From: Priapulus caudatus
Taxonomy: Eukaryota > Priapulida > Priapulimorpha > Priapulimorphida > Priapulidae
Assembly: GCF_000485595.1 (NCBI RefSeq)
Contig: NW_014577068.1
Span: 904,216 to 936,053, forward strand
Direction: 5' to 3'
DNA length: 31,838 nucleotides
Part shown: positions 11,646 to 21,041 of the stretch, one piece after another
Numbering within the stretch: position 1 is the first letter of the stretch
Layout of the letters: each line of letters starts with the position of its first letter
Notes under the pieces: model-generated
Database searches by the model: none
Told to the model about the DNA's origin: nothing
The model's input: the letters and a program-made list of their open reading frames with translations, nothing else
Program-made: the position numbers and the translations under genes

Positions 11646-14010
11646 TTGAGGTTGTCATAACGATTTGCTTGAGTCGCTCTGCCAATGCACGTAGTATCGT
11701 CACATGACTAAATTAACTCTTCGTTTACGGACATTGCCAATGCTAAAAAGCGATATTTAGGTGCACGATATATTGATCGGCTACTTTTAATCCTTAGTAT
11801 TTATGTAGATTTTTTTCGTTATTTTGCGGCTTTTGCTAACATATTACATGGTGGATTTTTTACTCGCCTCTCTCGAAGGAAAAACAGACGCATTTTACGT
11901 GATTTAGTGAAGAGAAAAAAGTACAACTAAATATTTTGTGTCGTACACGACGGCATATTAGTGATGCTAAATTCGCACGTAATGACATCAGAAGTCCCCG
12001 CGTCAAATGACACAACCCACCACGACAGCTCAGTTAGGATGATCAGCGACTGAACTCGGTGATTAACTTCTTCGTGAACTTGTTCTCCATTTGCTGGCGA
12101 TTCTTGCGCGGATTAAATCTGCGCACTGCCGCATGTTTTTTCGGCGTGTAGGTATGCTACTGTACTGCTTGCAGTACGACCAGCTTTCCCCCATCATTAC
12201 TGTCACGACGGAACACGTAACGCGGAAGTCTAAACCGCACACTTCCGGTTTTGTTTCTTGTCGCGTGTCTTGACAGTTCTCGTGCGTCAGAGATCAGTTG
12301 CGCGAGATATGGATAGTGGTTTTGTTTGATTTGTAAACGAGTTTTGTCAATCAGCGCGCTGATATGTGTCAGATGAAATTGTGGTCTTGTGATATTAGTA
12401 TTCAACATTTGACTATAGAGTACATTTGATATGAGGTGGGATTCTATTGCTGGTGATAAATGCATATACGATGTAGTCAATAGAACTGAGCAAATACCCC
12501 CTGGCCTGCTGGTCTGTCTATGTTTGCGTCTCACTGTATGGCCACTGGGCGTCCGCATGTACGCAAATCAAGTAGCAACAGCTCTGAATGCTAGCTACTG
12601 TTTTCCCGTCTGCATATGTTTAAAGGTTATAATGCTGCTAACTGCCTGCTAGTGTTTCATCACATGTGTGACCATCAGTGAGTCCACTGCATGCAGCCCT
12701 CCCCCGTCTTATCCTATATCCGCGTGTTACAGCTGTTTTCGCTGTGGGGTTGATACACACGGTCTTCGCCGGCCACATTTTGGAATGCACGTAAGCTCAT
12801 ATATATATATTTTACGGCCACTATTTACATGATTGCTGGGCTGTAAACGGCGCACCGCAGACGAGTGATGACCGGCCAGCGCTCATGGGTGGTAGACAGT
12901 GGTTTACACCACTACTGCTGGCCGTATAGCCCCGATCACATTGTCGGCAAGTTAAGTCTACTCACGTTCATTTCGCTTCAGCTAAAAAGGAAGGGAGTGG
13001 CTAGCACAGGTTGCCGGCTAGTACATGTATTGCGTGCGCGTCTGCGCGTGATACGTTCGTTTTCGCCGCATTTCTGATCGACTCGTTGTGTGTGGGCCTG
13101 TCTGAATAGATCGACAGTACAGTACAGGGGGGGGGGGAGTGATAACAAATGATTCACGCGTCTGCTATATTGGACTGTGACGTGCTACGGCGTTTTGTTC
13201 CAAACGTGTACTCCATATATGTATGATTACTTTTCACGTTTTTGCGAAGCTGCGCAACTGCCGCTATATTGCAAACGTTTATTCAGTACTTCGTTCTCGA
13301 ACGGATTTCGTCGCGCATGCAGTTATCAAAGATGCATGTTCTCCCCCGCTCGCTTAATTTGCGCACGCGTAAAACTTTGAGCGCTGTAGCCGCTGCTGTG
13401 GTCGGTGTTGAGTGAGGAAATCCTGTGCCTAATGAAACGAGGGTGTTGAAGTAGCGAGTCTGGGCAGTGCTTAGATTCGATCACGTTCATTCTCACTCTG
13501 TCGGGCGCCGGCGGGTCCGGTCTTGTTCCGCTTCGAAAACAGAAACCGAGATGGATGCAGAAAGGTTCAGTCGTGAAGCTCGCAGATGAAGAGTAGATAT
13601 AATATCCTCCTCCCCAGCCTCAGCATCTCTTCCCTGATCAGCGCGCCGACTGTAGGAGACGGAACCATAAGAGCCGTAGCCTCGCGGTATCGGCGCACTA
13701 AATCTAGGGCACATGTCTCGTGGCAGTGTACATATATACATGTGTGATGCTGACCCGACGTCAAACGATGGCGACACCTCATCAGTGTTTCAGATATTTC
13801 TTTACAGCTGATGAGGTTACGCGGTTTCGTTGTAACCGGAGAAGCGTGAATGGCGGCTGCGTTTCATTGTGCGATCTATTGACGCGCTATCGTCAACGAC
13901 TGTATCATATATGATCTTGTATGATTGTGTTGTCATCATTGATATCATGACAACGTACTGCCCCTATGTACAGCATTACAAAATTCACAGAATACGCCTG
14001 TATTGCATAT

Positions 14011-14312
14011 AGTCAGGAGTGTCATGGTATAGTTAGGAGTGTCATGATATATAGTCAAGAGTGCCATGATATAGTCAGGAGTATCATGATATAGTCAGGA
14101 GTGTCATAATATAGTTAGGAGTGTCATAATATAGTCAGGAGTGTCATAATATAGTCAGGAGTGTCATGGTATAGTTAGGAGTGTCATAATATAGTCAGGA
14201 GTGTCATAATATAGTTAGGAGTGTCATGATATAGTCAGGAGTGTCATGATATAGTTAGGAGTGTCATGGTATAGTTAGGAGTGTCATGGTATATTCAGGA
14301 TTGCCATAATAT
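14011..14312. repeat. 20-bp satellite, right block
   Basis: About 15 head-to-tail copies of (A)GTCAGGAGTGTCATAATAT with small substitutions (C/T at position 4, ATAAT or ATGAT or ATGGT inside) and one 22-bp unit. Same orientation as the small block at 4150-4232. It ends four bases before inverted-repeat arm A'. Confidence 0.97.
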
Positions 14313-14316
14313 AAAA

Positions 14317-15787
14317 TTAATTGCTAAAACACGGACACTGCTTCGTAAAACTAGCAACTTTATTTTTCCCATTTTGTGATTTTTACTGATGCAAAGCCGT
14401 ACGTTGCTGCTAACATTCCCTGATATTTATGTCCCTGTGTGAGTGCTAATTGATAGAGCTCTGTCTGTGTATGAGGCTTTGATGTATGACTGCGTCTCGC
14501 TTGTTTCCAAGTTTTTGTTTAAATAATTTACTTGTTGTTTTGAAAATCTCGTGTGGCTGTATGAATGGAAATATTGGCCGCATATTTGCGTGCACAATGC
14601 GTAGTATTGCGAAATCGTATTGACCATCAATGTTACGGTAACATAGTAGGCTTGTAAAACGCGGTGTTTACGACGCAATGCGGTCTCTCATGTGGATGCC
14701 CATGTAATCATTGAGATAAAAGGGTGGTAACTGGTACGCCCTATAACTTTCATTATAAGCAGATATCTCAATAAGAGACAAGGCTGATCGTAGAGCAAGC
14801 GTAAAGGCTGCACATGCTGCCAAGTGGAAGTTGGTTACACAACACTGGGTTATACGCATTGCACATGCGATTTCCCGTTGACACCGCTGAGCGCTGTGTG
14901 CTAGCTAGGCCGCGATCTGTCTTCTAGCTGGGTTGTTATGATACATGTATGGGGAAGGAGGCCGGTTGTTGATCCCGAATCATCCACGGTTACGAGAGTA
15001 CGCGGTCGAAGTGTTGAACGATGACCGCTTAGTAAATAATGGCTGTAAGTGTGACGCTGCCTCTATATGCGGCTGAAGCAGCGGACCGCATGGCTGTATG
15101 TTTATATCGTCTTTGACAAGTATGTGTGATGCCTTTAGACTCAGAGTCGTTGGTTGCAGTTCTTAAAGGTAAGACACCTGCAGCCACAACGACCAACCGT
15201 AATGTCTAACGACATTTTTAGAAAATTAGAAGCTATTGTTTCCAGTGAGCTGTTGCACACGCACGTGATAACGTTGGGCGACAGCCGTAACGACCAAAAT
15301 ATTTAGAATCGTTTTCTTATTCTTTTCTTCCATTCTTATTTCCATTCTTATCAACAACCAATCACAGCCCGTGAAAATATTTTTATCGGCACGTGACAAA
15401 AACATTTCGTAACGAAATTGTCTGCGGCGTGTCTTGACCTAGCTCGCACTGCACTCGCGTGGTAAACTCGGCGAGTCGTACGTAAGTACGGTACTACAGC
15501 CGACAGGGCTACGTGGCTCGTTATTAATGGTGCCGCCTAGCCCCTAGAAACGGCCGTGCATTGTACGACCGTAGAAGCGTATTTAGTCTGAAAGCTAGGT
15601 TTTACCCCTTCACCCCCCTCACCCCCTCAGTGCTCAGACTGGTTTTCACCCCTCGCTAAATTATTTCAAACCTTTACTCACCCACTGCTCAGTGGTTTCA
15701 CTCCCTCGCCCACTGCTCAGTGGTTTCACTCTCTCACCCACTGCTCAGGGGTTTCACTATCTCACCCACTGCTCAGTGGTTTCCACG
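14317..15787 (-). repeat. Long inverted repeat arm A' (right copy)
   Basis: Reverse complement of 147-1586, separated from it by about 12.7 kb. A small local expansion at about 15311-15350 (TTCTTATTCTTTTCTTCCAT and similar) replaces a different short sequence at the matching place in arm A. The outer ~190 bp is the 28-bp minisatellite. No transposase-like frame is present. Confidence 0.88.
15600..15785. repeat. 28-bp minisatellite, copy 3
   Basis: CACCCACTGCTCAGTGGTTT units, inverse of those at 180-340 in register with arm A'. It forms the junction between arm A' and the sequences leading to arm B'. Confidence 0.92.
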
Positions 15788-15850
15788 ACGGCCGGACCGC
15801 ACGCTCATGCGATTCTACAAGCTGCATCTGACTATGTCAGATGAGCTAAA
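15788..15850 (+). mobile_element. Terminal fragment of element C
   Basis: Resembles the end of the element at 17910-18008: CACGACG, then GGACCG, GCGATT, ACA, AGCTG, CATC and the common closing block TGACTATGTCAGATGAG followed by an A-rich tail. Only the end is present, as in 5'-truncated retroelement copies, but the element class is not recognised. Confidence 0.55.
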
Positions 15851-16132
15851 AACAAAGGTAGAAAAACATAGTGAGCAAAAAAGCACAAAAGCAACATAAG
15901 GTAGGAATCTCACCAGATGGCACAAATCCGAACCAATTGTTACTTTGATAAAAAAAAAACACATGAGAGAATAATAGAGACCAACCATTTCATAGAAAAA
16001 ACTCCACAAAGACACAAAAAATAACTCTACCATCCCAAATTCTTTCACTCTGTGACATTATCATGGCTCTATATTATCTTATATCGCTATTTACTACATC
16101 TACTATATATCTACTATCGTTATTTCATTAAA
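15851..16132. other. A-rich unique filler, no gene seen
   Basis: A-rich on the + strand, following the terminal fragment of element C and preceding arm B'. The 77-codon minus-strand frame here is Phe/Leu/Ser-rich, as expected for T-rich DNA, and is not called as a gene. Confidence 0.5.
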
Positions 16133-16600
16133 TCACTATCAATGTATTGATATCCTGCCATCTAAATTCACTATCAATGTATTGAATCCTGCATCTAAAT
16201 TCACTATAAGTATTGATATCCTGCATCTAAATTCACTATCAATGTATTGATATCCTGCCATCCACTATTGCAAGCATTAATAGTTTTAAGTTTGTTACAC
16301 TGCTAAACGAAATATAAACTTATGAATACTACCGATTTCTAGAAACAGGAATATTGTGTAATATAACTGTAGTCCTATAATCCCATGTCAGGTAAGTATG
16401 AACAATTGTTTCTTCATTAGCTGCAATTAAACATTTTAAGTTTACACGTATTTCAAATACTAACCTACTTCTTGTAAAAGAACTAAAAACTTGTTAAAAA
16501 CTTTAAAAACTAAACTTGTTAGTTTGGCCTCTGTGTCTGTGGACCGCAAACTATTTCTGTAGTAACGTGACGACGACGAATAATTAATTTAACACATAAA
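16133..16600 (-). repeat. Inverted repeat arm B', inner block
   Basis: Reverse complement of 9455-9900. It starts with about four copies of the 35-bp unit ending CTATCAATGTATTGATATCC and continues through CTAGAAACAGGAATATTGTG to the GACGACGACGAATAATTAAT edge, where the 1.4-kb insertion begins. Confidence 0.88.
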
Positions 16601-16601
16601 T

Positions 16602-18004
16602 AAACAAGTGGCCGCATAGCGACAGCGCTCATACTAACGTCTACTGCGGTGACTCTGTGGTGGAGTGGTGGATTCAGTACCCTGTTATTCCCAAATGTGT
16701 TTCACATACACGCCGAAATAGTGGAATGCACAGAGAATGGTAATCAGACCCAGCTTCTCAAAAGAATGTTTCGTTGGGACTTCTGTATGAAAGTTGCACG
16801 GAGATGGCGCGTACGTTTAAGTGTTTCAGTTAAAGATGAAGGCTCACCATCATTCGTAGTAGCAACAAACTATTTGCAAGACAGATAGGAGGCACTCATT
16901 CACCTTTACCTAAGGCAAGCCTACAGGCTGCAATAGAGAAGCTGCCACCTGCAACCATTACAGGCAGGCAAAAACTGGCCCGCAACACATGCATCTCATT
17001 GCACTGCAGCAGCCACTGGCAAGTGGCTATACGTTACATGTAACAATACTGACGACTAACAGAATGCCATATAAATTATACGATTTAAGGAGGCATGAGA
17101 ACCTTCTTTAACAGGCAAATTTAGCTTTTGGAAATTCTCACTGTTGACATTGTAGCCTGCCATCTCCAAGCATGTATAGATCTACTAGCAAACCTCGCGC
17201 AGTACCAAATTCTTTCTAACAGACAGTCCAACAAATCCATGTTTAACCCTCCTCTTTGTAGGTCAGGTGGGAGGGGAGGGTAGGGGAGGGTGGCGAGGGT
17301 GGAGAGGGGGTGGGGAGCGGGAAGGAGAAGAGGTGGGGAGGGATTGCTACTAGCAAAAGCAGTTCAGTCCTTTTTGTTGAAGTGAACAAATCCATCGTTA
17401 TACCCTCCTCTTGAGGTCCAAAAGGTTATCCGACACTTACTCCTTCTGCATGTCAGCAGAAGGGACATTCATGGTCCTTGTCAATAAAGCCATCAAAAAT
17501 GCACGGTCACGCCGCTGAACAACAAAAGTTTTTCAAGTCGGCTTCGCAGATCATGTCCTGCAGCAAATGTCTAAAATCTGCCCTGTGCCCATTGACCTTT
17601 GGACCTGTGACTCCAATTTCGGCAGCAGTGATGCTTTTTCCTACGCATGATGCTATACCGAGGGACGATATCAGAGCCTAGGTCGAGGTCCATTTAGAGT
17701 TTGTGCCGCGAAATGTTTTCTGCACTTTCCTCCCTATGACCTTAAGTTAAGGAAGTGAATGTTCCTGCCTTCTTTTACACCTGCTTGACCTTTGACTATT
17801 GATCCCCCAGCTTTCCATCTCCAACTCGTTTTGACGATCCCAGCGCGCAAGAACCCGGAAATATCGTGACCGTCGTCGAGCGGTCATAGATTTTGTGCCC
17901 AACTGTTTGACGGCGACCACGACGACCGACCGCGGACGGACGGAGCGGACGGGACGGACGATCAAGCGATTTACAGAGCTGGCATCGTGACTATGTCAGA
18001 TGAG
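16602..18004. mobile_element. 1.4-kb insertion in arm B'
   Basis: Present here but absent from arm B, where the flanking sequences (near 9445-9455) are contiguous. It contains a 79-codon open frame (16649-16888) of unknown meaning, a G-rich tract (17262-17345) and a copy of element C (17351-18004). A clear target-site duplication is not visible. It could be one insertion or several nested ones. Confidence 0.7.
17262..17345 (+). repeat. G-rich tract with G-quadruplex potential
   Basis: Contains many GGG and GGGG runs separated by one to four bases (for example GGGAGGGGAGGGTAGGGGAG), which fits the G-quadruplex pattern. It is flanked by a short direct repeat, AACAAATCCAT followed by ACCCTCCTCTT, at about 17229-17253 and 17385-17412. 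Confidence 0.8.
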
Positions 18005-18008
18005 GCAA
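17351..18008 (+). mobile_element. Interspersed element C, full copy
   Basis: Matches 19967-19440 in reverse complement from TAGCAAAAGCAGTTCAGTC to GTGCCCAACTGTTTGACGG. It then runs on through a (GGAC)n stretch to the end block GCGATTTACAGAGCTGGCAT and TGACTATGTCAGATGAG, also seen at 15829-15849. No long open frame is present, so it appears non-autonomous. Family not recognised. Confidence 0.72.
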
Positions 18009-19274
18009 AATGATGACACCGTTTGATTTATCGAGACTGACAAAAAGAAGAGAAACACGAACTGTTCAACATAATTAGTTAATGTCTAGTTACGCGTTAG
18101 TAACGCTACTTTAAGTCTCGCAGTATAACCGTTATACAGATTATGTATATACAGTTTCATAATATAGATGCCATATAGAGCACTTACAAGCATATCTCTA
18201 CGTGCATACAGTAGGGTCTAGCAGCATACAGATTATTTCACTTCACCATGTGGCCATGCCTCAAGGAATAATATCGGACCAGATTTAAATAAAATCCAGA
18301 CGCACTTCAGCTAAAAATTAATTCACCGGTTAGCCATAGATTACGCCAGTACCCAACCGAATAAATCGAGTTTAGAAAGTCTAATATTGAGCTTAACACG
18401 TTTAGGAGGCTTTCAGTTATTATATTTTCCCGTGAATTCATTTCAGTTATACAAAATGCATTGGTAAGGCATGCTCGAGAACAGGTTGAGATGTTTTTTT
18501 GAAAGGAAACATTTGACAAAAAGTAGGCATTACCCCCCCCCCCCAAGATTTATTATTAGTTTTTTTGCGATCGAATCTCAGAAGACTCAAATGAAAACCA
18601 CCCGAAACGTCCGCGAATACCAACAAATTCTCATGCCTAAAAACCCGCCACGAATGAAACCTAATAAAAAGAAAAGGGTAAAAAAGAGTCTCAGAATGAC
18701 ACATGCAGCTCACGGAATTTTCTTCTTTCTAATTCTTAAATAAAACAACAAGCTGTAATTAACCAGTTAGCCAAGAATTCACGAGACATGCACACGCCAG
18801 TAAAACCCGGGTATATATATTCGAAATCAGAGAATTTAGCAACTCATATGATGCAGATTTAAAAAAAAATTATTGAAAACTGTGGGCAAGTGAGCGGAAG
18901 TTAAACGATTACAGGTGGGTATGTGAATAAAAGCAAGGGTGTTAGAGTGATGAAACATTTTATTGCCTACGCAAGTTCCGTTAGTTCTCTCCACGCACGC
19001 TTAATAAAAGATATAAACTAATACACCCCAACAAATGTTGAGGTAAAACATGTATCTACGTTGATTCAATTATGCTGAAATACGATCTACGATATTAAAT
19101 GGGCCAGTGTAAGCCAGAGAGACATGATACAAGATTGCGTGGCACAGCTGTTGCTGTTGATCGCTGACGCTGCGGCGGATGAGACGCGCAGTTCCGCGCG
19201 GATATGCGCCACACGACAGCGCGAGGATGTTCAGGTCGGTATGAAGCGCTTCCGCAAGTGGAGATCGTGCGCAA
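18005..19274 (-). repeat. Inverted repeat arm B', outer block
   Basis: Reverse complement of 8151-9445. Agreement is clear through ACGCGTTAGTAACGCTACTT, the C-run near 18536, and GTGGCACAGCTGTTGCTGTT. It runs into the scaffold gap at the point where arm B has its 14-bp hairpin. Confidence 0.88.
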
Positions 19275-19299
19275 NNNNNNNNNNNNNNNNNNNNNNNNN
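19275..19299. other. Scaffold gap (25 N)
   Basis: Exactly 25 N, so probably a placeholder of unknown real size. The left edge lies inside the hairpin end of arm B'. The right edge starts with CTGTAC followed by GGTGAGGAGAGTGAG, nearly the same bases with which this window begins. Confidence 0.99.
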
Positions 19300-19440
19300 C
19301 TGTACGGTGAGGAGAGTGAGACACACGAGCTTTTGGGTGGGTGAAGGAGGGTGAAACAATTGAGATATGTGTGAGTGAGGGAGTGAAACACTGAGGTCTG
19401 TTGGAGTGAGCGAGTAACCACTGAGCAAGTGGGTGGGGAG
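19300..19440. repeat. 28-bp minisatellite, copy 4
   Basis: Direct-orientation match to 1-150, including the variant unit with AAACAATTGAGATATGTGTG. It continues without a break into the inverted copy of element C. Confidence 0.9.
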
Positions 19441-19967
19441 TGAGGCGAGTCCGTCCGTCAACAGTTGGGCACAAATCTTAACTGCTCGACGTACGGTCAC
19501 GATATTTGGGACGTGGGGGGGGGGGGGAATCCGAAAACGAGTTGGGATGTCGAAGCTGGGGGTCAAAGGTCAAAGGTCAAGAGGTGTAAAAGAAGGGGGA
19601 ACATTCACTCCTTAACTTAAGGTATAGGGAGGAAATGCAGAATTGCGGCACAGGCTCGTGATAGTCGGTGTATAGCATCATGGTAAGAAAAGCCATCACT
19701 GTGCCGAAATTGGAGGTGACAGGTCAAAGATCAATGGGGGCACAGGGCAGATTTTAGTAATTTTCTGAGACATGGTCTGACGGAGCGATTGGAAAACTTT
19801 TTTGTTTCAGTGGTGACCTACCATTTTTATGGCTTTATTGAAAGGACCATGAAATGTACTTTCCGCTGACATGCGAAGAGTAAGTGTCGGATAATCTTTT
19901 GACCTTCAAGAGGAGGGTTAAACATTGATTTGTTGACTGTTAACAAAAGACTGAACTGCTTTTGCTA
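19440..19967 (-). mobile_element. Interspersed element C, inverted and truncated copy
   Basis: Reverse complement of 17351 to about 17920 and lacking the terminal (GGAC)n/TGACTATGTCAGATGAG block, which is replaced by the minisatellite. It carries a 13-G run at about 19517-19529 and the three GGTCA half-sites described separately. Confidence 0.75.
19560..19579 (+). promoter_or_regulatory. Triple AGGTCA half-site (DR1 spacing) inside element C
   Basis: GGGTCA-A-AGGTCA-A-AGGTCA runs from 19560 to 19579, giving two overlapping direct repeats with 1-bp spacing. DR1 of AGGTCA is the known binding arrangement for RXR, HNF4 and PPAR-type nuclear receptors. The other copy of C keeps only part of it near 17787 (TGACCTTTGAC). 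Use in vivo is unproven. Confidence 0.4.
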
Positions 19968-20826
19968 TTATTAGAGCCCATACCTGTGTGAATGTGAGGC
20001 TACAGTTGCACAGTTTAATTGCAAAGGCAAATGTTTGTTGAACAAGGTTTACGCTCCTTAAATCATATTATTTTTTAAAGCAGTCTGTCTATAGCACCCT
20101 GAAGGCTAAATCAGTGAATGCTCGTGTGGGTAGGCAAAAACACAGGGCAGCCCATGGCTGGCACGCTTCTAATCATAATTGTTGCCTGCCAACCTGCAAT
20201 GCACATGTGTCTGCAATGCATAGAGATTAGGTGGGTGCGAAAGTGTAGCTGATATATTTGTTCCAATTGGCTACGAAAGTCAAACAAGAATAAAGAAGAC
20301 TTATATATAAGACGTCTTGCTATGCACAAATGAATTTATCAGCAGAACACCAGACACCAGATGAGCCCTGTCGCACTGCGGCACTTGTTATTATGAATTT
20401 TAGTGTATGTTGTATTATTGTAGTAGTCACGAATTAAATATATGGCTGTCTTGCACTGTCATTGTATGCAATAATTTACTCTTTGTTTTGTATCATTAAG
20501 AAATATAGATAATTTTAGCATATACATCGCAGTGACTCCTATGTAAAATAATGCTTTTACCTAATTTGCTGTCAGCTAGATAGCCCACACACGAGGAAGT
20601 GTTACAAATATAGTATAATAGTCACTGTGCTAAGCATTATATCGCACATACATGTGTAAGTTTATATTTTTAATACGATTCAATTACACGGCTTTTTACA
20701 AAAAAACGAAAGATCTCTGGTACAATTTGTTCAACACCAACAAACCCATACCAATGATTATTTTATCGCAGGATGTGCGTGGGTGTCTACCGACCTTCAC
20801 TCGATCACACGCAATCTATTGGCCAG
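19968..20826. other. No gene seen
   Basis: AT-rich sequence between element C and the MITE. Short open frames (at 20111 on the minus strand and 20652 on the plus strand) show no domain, and the second runs into the MITE. Confidence 0.5.
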
Positions 20827-21041
20827 GGGCCCGTTGTCAGAAACAAAATTAGTCTTAACATTAGTCTTAACATTAATTTTTTTTCTTAGACCGTCGACAG
20901 AAACGCTGCGAAGTTGCCTGAATGGAAAATCGTAGCAGATTTCCTCATAACAATAGGAAACAAAGCGCTGTCGACGGTCTACGAGAAAATGTTAGTGTTA
21001 AGACTAATGTTAAGACTAATTTTGTTTCTGACAACGGGCCC
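20827..21041. mobile_element. MITE, Harbinger-like by target site
   Basis: A 215-bp element with terminal inverted repeats of about 73 bp. The first 46 bases, beginning GGGCCCGTTGTCAGAAAC, are identical at both ends, and the repeats extend imperfectly to TAGACCGTCGACA. Each end holds two copies of ATTAGTCTTAAC. It is flanked by CAG at 20824-20826 and 21042-21044, a likely 3-bp target-site duplication, which is the size made by PIF/Harbinger transposases. No coding sequence, so it is non-autonomous. Class assignment rests on target-site size alone. Confidence 0.85.

Larger units (their letters stand above)
10076..14010. other. No gene seen; partly CpG-rich
   Basis: About 3.9 kb without a supportable exon. 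CpG dinucleotides are noticeably frequent between about 12000 and 13900, which could mean an unmethylated promoter-like region or simply an older repeat. Microsatellites lie at 11160-11200 and 11536-11645 and a G run at 13129-13138. An ATG in fair context at 13551 opens only a 12-codon frame. Overlapping open frames on both strands show no domain. Confidence 0.5.

Noticed and set aside
13551-13589. ATG in good context in CpG-rich DNA as a possible first exon
   Set aside because: Stops after 12 codons and no suitable donor precedes the stop.
16649-16888. 79-codon open frame in the 1.4-kb insertion, and a possible tRNA-type A box (TGGTGGAGTGG) at 16659
   Set aside because: No domain recognised, and no B box at a suitable distance, so neither a gene nor a tRNA-derived SINE can be supported.
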